A stretch of DNA of 64,000 nucleotides. Origin: a bacterium UBP2_UBA2255. GTDB lineage: Bacteria; Edwardsbacteria; AC1; EtOH8. The stretch spans positions 42,570-106,569 of the forward strand of contig DDXR01000076.1 in NCBI GenBank assembly GCA_002347565.1, given 5' to 3'. The position numbers and the translations under genes were made by a program. The notes beneath the pieces are model-generated. The model was given only the letters and a program-made list of their open reading frames with translations. It was not told the DNA's origin and made no database searches. Positions 7,988 to 14,652 of this stretch are shown here, piece after piece. Position 1 is the stretch's first letter. Each line of letters starts with the position of its first letter.

Positions 7988-8556
7988 GGCATCGCGCCCA
8001 GCAGGCCGGCGGTGGTGGCGACGCGGGCGAATCCGTGCCGCAGGCAACGCAGCGCGGCCCGGTGGTATCCCGCGTCCTTGGAGCAGCAGGCGTCGCCGGC
8101 GATCACCGGCCGGTAGCCCAGCATGAACCCGTGCCGGGCCGTGGTATCGACGCAGAGGTGGGTCATCACGCCGCACAGGACGATGTCCCGGACTCCCTTT
8201 CTCTTCAGCAACACGGTCAGGCCCGTTCCCATGAACGCGGAGTAATGTTCCTTCTTGATCACGGTTTCGCCGACCCGGCGGTCCAGTCCCGGGTACGGAT
8301 CGGACTCCGCTCCGGCGGGCAGATGCTTCCAGCGTGCCGCCATCAGGTTCTTCCCGTCGCCGGGCCGGCAGTGCACCGTGTAGATGACCGGCCAGCCGGC
8401 CTTCCGGGCGGCCGCTACCAGCCGGTTGATCCGCGGCAGCAGCGCCGGAGTGCCGCGCAGGAACGCCGGCGACCGGCGGTCAAAGAAATAGTTCTGGACA
8501 TCGACCACCAGCAGGGCGGATCCGACGCGGCCGATGCCGCTGCTCCCTTTTCGCAT
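7975..8556 (-). CDS. Isochorismatase-family cysteine hydrolase
   Basis: A 193-residue cysteine hydrolase of the isochorismatase/nicotinamidase superfamily. Catalytic residues visible are D19 (LLVVDVQNYF), the middle-region Lys, and the nucleophile Cys in GVMTHLCVDTTAR. A cis-peptide-type VMTH segment is also present. The substrate cannot be read from the sequence; nicotinamide, ureido compounds and isochorismate are all used by relatives. The ATG at 8556 is chosen over an in-frame TTG at 8571 because the TTG falls inside the hairpin that precedes the gene. It is the first gene of a three-gene operon under a consensus promoter (8633-8662) with an intrinsic terminator between promoter and start. 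Confidence 0.82.
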   Translation of the reverse strand: MRKGSSGIGRVGSALLVVDVQNYFFDRRSPAFLRGTPALLPRINRLVAAARKAGWPVIYTVHCRPGDGKNLMAARWKHLPAGAESDPYPGLDRRVGETVIKKEHYSAFMGTGLTVLLKRKGVRDIVLCGVMTHLCVDTTARHGFMLGYRPVIAGDACCSKDAGYHRAALRCLRHGFARVATTAGLLGAMPCAT

Positions 8557-8561
8557 AGAAA

Positions 8562-8597
8562 AACCACCCAAACGCCCATAACGGGGTCTGGGTGGTT
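8562..8597 (-). terminator. Leader hairpin with U tract just before the isochorismatase start (possible attenuator)
   Basis: On the minus strand AACCACCCA (8597-8589) pairs perfectly with TGGGTGGTT (8570-8562), with an inner CCC/GGG pairing, and is followed by a run of T immediately before the ATG at 8556. It lies downstream of the operon's own promoter. The AACC of its 5' arm can alternatively pair within an upstream hairpin (8594-8614, TTCGAA palindromes). Confidence 0.6.
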
Positions 8598-8632
8598 CGA
8601 AACGGTTCGAAGCCTAGTTCATGACCGGGAGG

Positions 8633-8662
8633 ATTATACCACGGGGACCGGGTCCCTGTCAA
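8633..8662 (-). promoter_or_regulatory. Sigma-70 promoter of the isochorismatase operon
   Basis: On the minus strand TTGACA (8662-8657), an 18-base spacer, and TATAAT (8638-8633). The spacer contains a 13-base palindrome, GGGACC-C-GGTCCC (8644-8656), a position where a repressor could bind. The predicted leader is about 70 bases. Confidence 0.75.
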
Positions 8663-8680
8663 ATCGTTGGATCAATGGGA

Positions 8681-9040
8681 TCATTCCTCCATGCCGAACG
8701 GCTGCTTGGGAAGGTAGCTGTGGACCTTGGCCACGTAGCCGTCGCCCAGCGGGATCGTCATGAAGTGGAAATAGCGCTCGCCGGCATCGATCATGCCCCG
8801 GTGGTGTTTGCCGTCCTGCAGGGTCTGGGCCATCGGGCATCCCTGGTGCGGTTTGCCGTTCCCGGTGACATCGTAGCACTTCATGCCGTCGATGGCGGGG
8901 AATTCCTTGAACTCCTCGCCGAAGGCGCGGTTGTGCCAGACGATGGTGAACGACCGGTCCAGGATCATCATCGCCAGGTCGGGCGAATCCAGCAGGGTTC
9001 GTTGCAGCCGTGCGACCAGCGCGCTGCGGTCGATCGCCAT
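8681..9040 (-). CDS. Single PAS-domain protein
   Basis: A 119-residue protein consisting of a PAS sensor fold only. It has the typical start (LLDSPDLAMMILDRSFTIVWHNRAF), a central Cys-containing segment (KCYDVTGNGKPHQGCPM) like the redox- or metal-associated variant of PAS, and closing strands (HFMTIPLGDGYVAKV). There is no attached kinase, GGDEF or DNA-binding domain, so it would have to act by protein contact. A GAGGAAGCC ribosome-binding site precedes the ATG. The operon promoter of the next gene starts right after its stop. Confidence 0.78.
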   Translation of the reverse strand: MAIDRSALVARLQRTLLDSPDLAMMILDRSFTIVWHNRAFGEEFKEFPAIDGMKCYDVTGNGKPHQGCPMAQTLQDGKHHRGMIDAGERYFHFMTIPLGDGYVAKVHSYLPKQPFGMEE

Positions 9041-9066
9041 GGCTTCCTCCTCGTGTCGTGCGACGG

Positions 9067-9636
9067 TCAGAACCGGAACCCCAGGCCCAGGGTCACGCTC
9101 AGGTTCCGCAGGTCTCCCATCTCGCCCTTGTCGGCGATGGCGAACAGGCTGCGGGCGACCCGCAGGTCGGCCGACAGGAAGCCCGCCACCTCGGCGCCGC
9201 CGCCCAGGATCCAGCGGCAGTCGACGGGGCTGAACCCCTCGATGGCTGCGGTGTCGCCGCCGGCGCTGATCCGGTCGCGCAGCTTGACGCCCAGGTCGGC
9301 CCCGCCCTGCAGGAAGCCGGTCACCGGCCCGTCCTGCCCCGCCAGGTGCAGCCGCAGCAGCGCCGGCACCCGCAGGTAGTCCATGCCGATGTCGTAGCGG
9401 ACGGCCGAATCCGCGAATGCCATCCGGTGCCGCTCGAACAGCAGCTCGAACTGGAAGCCGGCGGACGGCACCACCTCGGCATAGTAGACCAGCCCCAGGG
9501 TCAGGCCCGAGCCCATGGTGGTGCTGATCTCCGGGGCGGTGATGGCCGTGTAGTTGACCCCGGCCCGCGCCCCAATCCCGGCGTGGGCGGTCGTCGCGGC
9601 CAACATTATCAGGATTGCAGCGATGCCCGATTTCAC
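9067..9636 (-). CDS. Outer-membrane beta-barrel protein (PorT/OMP_b-brl type)
   Basis: A 189-residue exported barrel. Residues 1-19 form a signal peptide (ending TAHA). Alternating hydrophobic strands follow (GIGARAGVNYTAI, LGLVYYAEVV, FQFELLFERH, LRVPALLRLHL, ITGFLQGGADLGV, ILGGGAEVAGFL), and it ends with the beta-barrel terminal signature LGLGFRF (C-terminal Phe). It probably inserts through BamA. The GTG start has no strong ribosome-binding site. The upstream gap (9637-9699) holds a copy of the degenerate CTTCGCGTCTTGGCG-type repeat. Its function is unknown. Confidence 0.8.
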   Translation of the reverse strand: MKSGIAAILIMLAATTAHAGIGARAGVNYTAITAPEISTTMGSGLTLGLVYYAEVVPSAGFQFELLFERHRMAFADSAVRYDIGMDYLRVPALLRLHLAGQDGPVTGFLQGGADLGVKLRDRISAGGDTAAIEGFSPVDCRWILGGGAEVAGFLSADLRVARSLFAIADKGEMGDLRNLSVTLGLGFRF

Positions 9637-9663
9637 ATTAACACACCACTATACAGTATCGAT

Positions 9664-9694
9664 TCTTCGCGTCTTGGCGCCTTCGTGTGAAAAG
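9664..9694. repeat. Degenerate intergenic repeat (CTTCGCGTCTTGGCG type)
   Basis: A low-complexity, quasi-repetitive stretch (CTTCGCGTCTTGGCGCCTTCGT) between the barrel and LemA genes. It resembles other degenerate elements in this window built from words such as CTCTGTGTCTCTGTGG and TCCGTGCTTCTGTGG. Confidence 0.4.
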
Positions 9695-9699
9695 ATTGG

Positions 9700-10275
9700 T
9701 CACTTCGGCAGGTTGAACTTGATCTCAGGCGACTTCTTCTCGACCTCGGCCACCTGGTACATGTCACGGGGCTGGTAGCCCATCATGTTGGCCACGAACA
9801 GGTCTGGGATCTGGCGGATCCTGGTGTTGAACACAGCCACCGACTCATTGTAGAACTCGCGCCGGTCGGCCAGGTCATTCTCCAGCCCGCTGACCCTCGA
9901 CTGCAGATGGACGAAGGTCTGGTCGGCCTTGAGCTGGGGATAGTTCTCGGCCACCGCGAACAGGGTCTTGAGGGCGCCGGTCAGCTCGCCGCCGGCGGCC
10001 GCCTGCTGGCCCGGCGTCTTGGCGTCGAGGAAATGGGTGCGGGCGGCGGTGACCCTCTCCAGCGTCTCCCGCTCGTACTGCATGTACCCCTCGCAGATCT
10101 TGACCAGCTTGGGGATCTCGTCGAAGCGCTGCTTCTCCAGCACCTCGATGTTCCCCCAGGCCTTGTCGATGTTGACCTTGATCTGGACCAGCTGGTTGTA
10201 GATGCCGATGAAGTAAAGAATGGCCGCGATCACCAGCACCAGGAAGCCGATCAGGATCATCGTGCCCAGGACCAT
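9700..10275 (-). CDS. lemA: LemA family protein
   Basis: A 191-residue LemA family protein: a short N-terminus, one transmembrane helix (about residues 5-25), then an antiparallel helical bundle with the hallmark IYNQLVQIKVNIDKAWGNIEVLEKQRFDEIPKLV and the C-terminal FNTRIRQIPDLFVANMMGYQP. The family is widespread and its role unclear; LemA genes are often beside GIDE-domain or TPM-domain membrane genes, as here. A GGAGGG ribosome-binding site is 4 bases before the ATG. A palindromic repeat (10291-10318) lies between it and the upstream GIDE gene. Confidence 0.93.
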   Translation of the reverse strand: MVLGTMILIGFLVLVIAAILYFIGIYNQLVQIKVNIDKAWGNIEVLEKQRFDEIPKLVKICEGYMQYERETLERVTAARTHFLDAKTPGQQAAAGGELTGALKTLFAVAENYPQLKADQTFVHLQSRVSGLENDLADRREFYNESVAVFNTRIRQIPDLFVANMMGYQPRDMYQVAEVEKKSPEIKFNLPK

Positions 10276-10290
10276 GGTACCCTCCTTCTT

Positions 10291-10318
10291 GTTGGGGCGG
10301 CCGGCCGGTCGCCCTTAC
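10291..10318. repeat. Intra-operonic palindromic repeat, family 1, copy 1
   Basis: GTTGGGGCGG, then CCGGCCGGTC, then GCCCTTAC. Near-perfect dyad with the core GGGCG[G/A]CCGGCCGGTCGCCC. It sits 16 bases upstream of the lemA start on the minus strand. Copies 2 and 3 are at 58241 and 60301, in the same orientation relative to the downstream gene. Confidence 0.85.
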
Positions 10319-10343
10319 GGTTTGTCGGCGTATCGCCGTGCCG

Positions 10344-11333
10344 TCATCGCAGCAGCAGCGCGCCCATCCAGGCGGTCAGCCCCAGGCCCAGCAGGAACAG
10401 ACCGGCGGACTGCCAGCCGTAGCGGCGCGCCAGTTCCTTCTCGCTCCTGTCCGAGATGATCATCACCTCGTTGTTCCTGTCGCGGGTGATCACAAAGTCA
10501 TCGGAGGTGTCAAGCGGCGTCCCCAGCTCCTCCCGCAGCACGTCCTGCTCGACGCGCTGCCGCGCCCGCTCCCACTCGTCGGCGCTGATGGCCCCGTCGC
10601 CGTCTCGGTCGAACGCCTTGAGCTGCTCCTGGTCGGCCTTGATGGCCCGCAGCCGTTCGGCGATCTTGAAGCGGCGGTCGTCGCGGGCGTCCTTCCAGCG
10701 GGTGACGGTGCCGATGACGTAGACCGGCTCGCCCTCCACGATCCACCACTCGCTGTAGCGCATCTTGTCCCCGCCGAAGGGGCCCCAGCCGCTGCCGGGC
10801 TTGGTGCCGGTCCACTGGTAGTCGCGGCCCAGGTGGACGTCGGCCTCCACCGGATCGACGAGGACCCGTCCGGTGTCGTCCTCGACGTAGAAGTAGTTGG
10901 TGGACGCGCCCTCGTCCACCACCGACCAGTGGCTGGACTTGCCGCTGCGGACGTACTTCTCGATCTTGTAGCGGTAGTAGGCGCAGTCGGTCATGGTGAC
11001 CGGGCTCTTCAGTCGCGCCTTGGGCCGGGCCCCGCCCTTGACCTCGACCAGCCCCATCGCCAGCGACCGGGCCTTGGAAGTGGGGATGTTCTCGATCAGC
11101 CGCTTCTCCTTCCAGACCGAAAACGCGTAGGTCAGCACCAGCAGGCCGATCACCAGCGCCAGCGCCAGGACCAGGTAGGCGGCCGGGGACATGCCGCCCG
11201 GGCCGGCCGACCACGAAGTCCGGGAGAAGAGCATGGCCGCCGCGTATCCCGCCCCGGCGGACAGGCCCATCACCAGCCCCGACTGCCTGCGGTGGTGCCG
11301 CGCGTACAGCTGGAAGCGCTTGAGGACGTGCAT
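10344..11333 (-). CDS. GIDE-domain (MUL1-like) membrane protein with inserted EF-hand
   Basis: A 329-residue membrane protein. Two N-terminal transmembrane helices (about 20-40 and 53-72) are followed by a GIDE domain (IPTSKARSLAMGLVEVKGGA..., PVTMTDCAYYRYKIEKY, DDTGRVLVDP, ERWIVEGEPVYVIGTV-like segment), and a last transmembrane helix near the C-terminus. Between the GIDE core and the last helix lies a canonical EF-hand loop, DRDGDGAISADEWE (about residues 240-253). The GIDE domain was named for the mitochondrial E3 ligase MUL1, but bacterial forms lack the RING finger, as this one does. It is paired with lemA downstream. Ca2+ binding is inferred from the loop. Confidence 0.8.
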   Translation of the reverse strand: MHVLKRFQLYARHHRRQSGLVMGLSAGAGYAAAMLFSRTSWSAGPGGMSPAAYLVLALALVIGLLVLTYAFSVWKEKRLIENIPTSKARSLAMGLVEVKGGARPKARLKSPVTMTDCAYYRYKIEKYVRSGKSSHWSVVDEGASTNYFYVEDDTGRVLVDPVEADVHLGRDYQWTGTKPGSGWGPFGGDKMRYSEWWIVEGEPVYVIGTVTRWKDARDDRRFKIAERLRAIKADQEQLKAFDRDGDGAISADEWERARQRVEQDVLREELGTPLDTSDDFVITRDRNNEVMIISDRSEKELARRYGWQSAGLFLLGLGLTAWMGALLLR

Positions 11334-11344
11334 AAACCTCGGGA

Positions 11345-11396
11345 CCCCTCCCTGTGTCCCTCCCCTCGAGGGGAGGGACCGGGCGGGGTCAGTGGG
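11345..11396. repeat. Palindromic repeat, family 2, copy 1
   Basis: CCCCTCCCTGTGTCCCTCCCC-TCGA-GGGGAGGGA... ending GGGGTCA. The central CCCTCCCCTCGAGGGGAGGG is a perfect palindrome. Its terminal TCA is the stop codon (TGA on the minus strand) of the epimerase gene. Confidence 0.75.
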
Positions 11397-11793
11397 CGTC
11401 CTGGCAGAGCTCCAGCAGCACGCCCCGGGTGGACTTGGGGTGGAGGAACGCGATCATGTGCCCGCCGCCGCCCAGCCGCGGCGCCTTGTCGATCAGCTGG
11501 TAGCCCTTGGCGGACAGCTCGGCCAGCGCCTGCTCGACATCGTCCACCCGCACCGCGATGTGATGGATGCCCTCGCCCTTGGACTCGATGAACTTGGCCA
11601 CGTTGCCGTCGGGCGCGGTGGTCTCCAGCAGCTCGATCTTGCTCTCGCCGATCTTGATGAACCCCACCTTGACCTTCTGGCTCTCCACGACCTCAGTGCC
11701 CTCCAGCGCCAGGCCCAGGTCGGCGTACAGCTTGGCGGCCTCGTCGAGGCTCTTGACCGCGATCCCCACGTGGTCGATGCGTTGCGTCTGCAT
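11389..11793 (-). CDS. mce: Methylmalonyl-CoA epimerase
   Basis: A 134-residue, full-length vicinal-oxygen-chelate protein that interconverts (2R)- and (2S)-methylmalonyl-CoA. Expected metal ligands are visible: H8 (RIDHVGIAV), the central Gln/Glu segment (KIELLE), the second-half His (GEGIHHIAVRV) and the C-terminal Glu (GVLLELCQ). It links the carboxyltransferase (60604-62160) to the mutase (34031-35803 and 28378-28764) in the propionate/methylmalonyl-CoA route. The stop codon falls in repeat family 2. Methylglyoxal synthase lies 31 bases upstream. Confidence 0.95.
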   Translation of the reverse strand: MQTQRIDHVGIAVKSLDEAAKLYADLGLALEGTEVVESQKVKVGFIKIGESKIELLETTAPDGNVAKFIESKGEGIHHIAVRVDDVEQALAELSAKGYQLIDKAPRLGGGGHMIAFLHPKSTRGVLLELCQDAH

Positions 11794-11824
11794 GGCACTC
11801 CTCTATTGTATGATTAAATGAAAA

Positions 11825-12286
11825 TCAAACCGACAGTTTACGGTTTTTGTACCCCTCGTAGTCCGTCAGGATCCGCTCGTACTCGCCCTCCATCAGTGTC
11901 GACGAGATCATGAAGTCGGCCGAGGCCCGGTTGCAGGCGATCGGGATGTTCCACACCACCGCGATCCGCAGCAGCGCCTTGACGTCCGGGTCGTGCGGCA
12001 TCGGCTGCAGCGGGTCCCAGAAGAAGATCAGGAAGTCGATCTCGCCGTCGGCGATCTTGGCGCCCACCTGCTGGTCGCCGCCCAGCGGCCCGCTCTGCAG
12101 TTTGTGGACCGGCACGCCCACGGCCTTCTCCAGCAGTGTTCCGGTGGTGCCGGTGGCGTACAGCTGGTGGCGCGACAGCGTGCCCTTGTTGTACCTCACC
12201 CATTCCAGCAAGTCGTTCTTCTTGTTGTCGTGCGCCACCACGGCGATTCGCTTCCGGTCCGGGATCAGGACGGTCTTGGGTTCCAT
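11825..12286 (-). CDS. mgsA: Methylglyoxal synthase
   Basis: A 153-residue cytoplasmic lyase converting dihydroxyacetone phosphate to methylglyoxal and phosphate. The family signatures are present: IAVVAHDNKKNDLLEWV (phosphate-site region), ATGTTGTLLE, SGPLGGDQQVGAKIADGEID with the catalytic Asp, and FFWDPLQPMPHDPDVKALLRI. Length matches the family. It probably bypasses lower glycolysis when phosphate is limiting. It is followed by mce and preceded by a copy of repeat family 2. Confidence 0.96.
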   Translation of the reverse strand: MEPKTVLIPDRKRIAVVAHDNKKNDLLEWVRYNKGTLSRHQLYATGTTGTLLEKAVGVPVHKLQSGPLGGDQQVGAKIADGEIDFLIFFWDPLQPMPHDPDVKALLRIAVVWNIPIACNRASADFMISSTLMEGEYERILTDYEGYKNRKLSV

Positions 12287-12302
12287 CAGTCCCCATGCCT
12301 TT

Positions 12303-12356
12303 CATGACCCGCCCTTCCCTCCCCTCGAGGGGAGGGGCACAGGGAGGGGTCAACGG
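12303..12356. repeat. Palindromic repeat, family 2, copy 2
   Basis: CCCTTCCCTCCCC-TCGA-GGGGAGGGGCACAGGGAGGGGTCAAC. Same palindromic core as the copy at 11345; the terminal TCA again provides the stop codon of the upstream minus-strand gene (AlkZ-like). Confidence 0.75.
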
Positions 12357-13555
12357 GAGGTTGTGAGTTGGCTTCGAACCTTTAGGGATATAGTATCCGA
12401 GAACCCCACCGTATCGCAACCGTGGAACGCCCGCCAGCGGCCCAGCGTCGCGGCCAGCGCGGCCAGGAATTCCGCATCGGGCCTGAAGCCCCGCTCGAAA
12501 TGCAGCGACTGCACCCGCAGCGCCTTGCCCTGCCGGTCGGCTTTGAGGTCGATCCGGCCGACAAGGTTCTCCCGCCACAGCACCGGCAGGCAGAAGTAGC
12601 CGTACTTCCGCTTGGCCGCCGGCACGTAGCATTCCAGCGTGTAGTCGAACCCGAACAGGTGCTTGACGCGGTCGCGCAGGATGATCGAGTTGTCGAACGG
12701 CGACAGCAGCCGGACTTGGTCCTGTGCTGCCGCGGGCTCGTCGATCCCCGCCAAGTCGGAAACCAGCGCGTAGTGCGGTTTCGCGCTGCCCTCCACCCGC
12801 ACCTCCTGCGCCTCGCCCGACTCGCACAGCTGCGCCACCGCCGGCGCCAGCCTGCCGCCGACCGTGATGTGGCGGTCGATGTCCCGCTGCGTGGCCGGCC
12901 CCAGCGCGGCCAGCGCCCGCCGCGCGAAGAAGTCCTGGACCTCCGCCCTGCCCGGCGCCGCCAGGTCGAGCCCCGGCGGCAGCACCCGCTCCGTCAGGTC
13001 GTACACCCGCTCGAAGCCCCGCCGCTCGCGGATCATCAGGTCGCCGCGGTAGTACAGCATCTCCAGCGCGGCCTTGGCCGGCTTCCAGTCCCACCACGCG
13101 CCCCGCTTCTGCGCCCTGGTGTCCTCGAAGTCGGACGTGCCCAATGGTCCCTCGTCCCGCACCCGGGCCAGGACCTTCGCGGCCAGCCGGCCGTGCTTTT
13201 TGGTGATCTGGCGGTACCAGTCGCTGCGGCGCGGGAACGACTCCATGTGCGGCCGGTAGAACCGGTAGTCGGCCATCGGCAGGTAGCACATGGCGTGGGC
13301 CCAGTACTCGAACACCGCCCGGTCCTGCGATTGCAACTGGTGCAGATGATCAGGCGAGTAGCCCTGGCAGCGGGTGAACAGCGCCAGGTGGTGCGCCCGC
13401 TCGATCACGTTGATGGTGTCGATCTGGATGTAGCCCAGCGCGCCGATCGCCGCCAGCGCACCGTCCTTGCCGCTGGGGAGCTCCAGGGCCGACAGCAGCT
13501 GCTTGCGCAGGGCCAGCCGCCGGGCCTGGGGCAGGGAGATGGTCTCAGGCACCAT
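12350..13555 (-). CDS. AlkZ/YcaQ-like DNA glycosylase (winged-helix HTH_42 family)
   Basis: A 401-residue protein of the YcaQ/AlkZ family, glycosylases that remove alkylated bases or unhook interstrand crosslinks. The catalytic QxD motif is at Q44-I-D46 (YIQIDTINVIERAHH). Later family segments are SPFDNSIILRDRVKHLFGFDYTLE, KRKYGYFCLPVLW and GRIDLKADR. Tandem winged helices make up most of the fold. Its start overlaps the end of the upstream radical SAM gene by 11 bases, so the two are coupled. Confidence 0.9.
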   Translation of the reverse strand: MVPETISLPQARRLALRKQLLSALELPSGKDGALAAIGALGYIQIDTINVIERAHHLALFTRCQGYSPDHLHQLQSQDRAVFEYWAHAMCYLPMADYRFYRPHMESFPRRSDWYRQITKKHGRLAAKVLARVRDEGPLGTSDFEDTRAQKRGAWWDWKPAKAALEMLYYRGDLMIRERRGFERVYDLTERVLPPGLDLAAPGRAEVQDFFARRALAALGPATQRDIDRHITVGGRLAPAVAQLCESGEAQEVRVEGSAKPHYALVSDLAGIDEPAAAQDQVRLLSPFDNSIILRDRVKHLFGFDYTLECYVPAAKRKYGYFCLPVLWRENLVGRIDLKADRQGKALRVQSLHFERGFRPDAEFLAALAATLGRWRAFHGCDTVGFSDTISLKVRSQLTTSR

Positions 13556-14651
13556 GTGTGCTGTTCGTTTCTACGTGCCGCTGGTGCAGCGTCTGCAGCC
13601 ATTCCCGGTTCTGCCACAGGGCGCAGCCGCCGGCGGTCTCGGTCAGCGTTCCGTGCTGCTCGCGGATGGCCCGCAGCAGATCCGACCGCAGCGCCTCGGT
13701 CAGCGACATCGTCGCCAGGTCCGCGTCGCCGTAGGGCGCGAACGGGCAGGGCTCGAGCATCCCCTCGGGGCTGACGTGGACGAACCCGCGGCCCGCGGCC
13801 AGGCAGCCGCCGTACTGCTCCTCGTCCCCGGGAAAGACGATGAACAGGCCCGCATGGCCGCGCTGCATCCGTTTAGCGAACCCGATCAGGTCGCGCCGCT
13901 GCCCCGCGCTGAGCACCATCGCCTCGCTGCCGGCGCTGACCGGCACGTACTCGACGAAGAAGAAGACGCCGCTGCCCCGGTCCGCCAGTTCCGCGATGAA
14001 CGCTGGATCGGTTACCGTCGCGTGGTTTTCCGAGGTGACGGTCAGCGAGCAGCCGGCCAGGATGCCGTTGCGGGAAAGATCGGACAGCGACCGCAGCAGC
14101 CGCTGGTGGACGCCGCCGCCCCGCCGCAGGTCGGTCTGCTCGGGCGTGCCCTCCAGGCTGATCACCGGGACCACGTGGCGCTGGCGCTTCAGCTCCGAGA
14201 TCACTGCCCCGTCCACCAGCAGGCCGTTGGTGAACAGCGGGAAGACGATGCCCGGGTGCCGCGCGGTCAGATCGAAGAGCTCGCGGCGCAGCAGCGGCTC
14301 GCCCCCCGCTATCATCACGATCGAAACGCCGAGACCGGCGGCCTCGTCCAGCAGCACGCCCAGACGTCCGATATCGAGCAGGCGCGCGTCCGGCCGGTGA
14401 CGCTCGCGGGCATAACAGCCGGCGCAGTTGAGGTTGCACTGGTGGGTGACGCTGACGACCAGCAGCGGCGGGACGTGGGTCCCTCGCCGCTCCCAGGTCC
14501 GCCGCCGCCGCGCCGCGCTGCGTTGCGACAGCGCCGTCCGCGCCAGGAACGGCAGCCAGCGGGGATGGCGCAGCCCCAGGCGCAGTGCCGCGGTGAACAG
14601 GGCTGCGATATTCCGATTGAAGCGGGCGATGTAGTTTTGCTGCGTGGCCAT
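13545..14651 (-). CDS. Radical SAM protein
   Basis: A 368-residue radical SAM enzyme with the cluster motif CNLNCAGCY (C72, C76, C79) and the following IAGGEPLLR segment that contacts SAM. Two later Cys-containing segments (YGGCLAAG, LEPCPFAPYG) and GGCALWQ suggest a SPASM-like auxiliary region typical of peptide- or cofactor-modifying and heme-pathway radical SAM proteins; I cannot assign a substrate. The N-terminal 60 residues are basic and helical. The ATG is one base after the DUF885 stop, and the 3' end overlaps the AlkZ-like gene. Confidence 0.85.
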   Translation of the reverse strand: MATQQNYIARFNRNIAALFTAALRLGLRHPRWLPFLARTALSQRSAARRRRTWERRGTHVPPLLVVSVTHQCNLNCAGCYARERHRPDARLLDIGRLGVLLDEAAGLGVSIVMIAGGEPLLRRELFDLTARHPGIVFPLFTNGLLVDGAVISELKRQRHVVPVISLEGTPEQTDLRRGGGVHQRLLRSLSDLSRNGILAGCSLTVTSENHATVTDPAFIAELADRGSGVFFFVEYVPVSAGSEAMVLSAGQRRDLIGFAKRMQRGHAGLFIVFPGDEEQYGGCLAAGRGFVHVSPEGMLEPCPFAPYGDADLATMSLTEALRSDLLRAIREQHGTLTETAGGCALWQNREWLQTLHQRHVETNSTHGA

Positions 14652-14652
14652 C

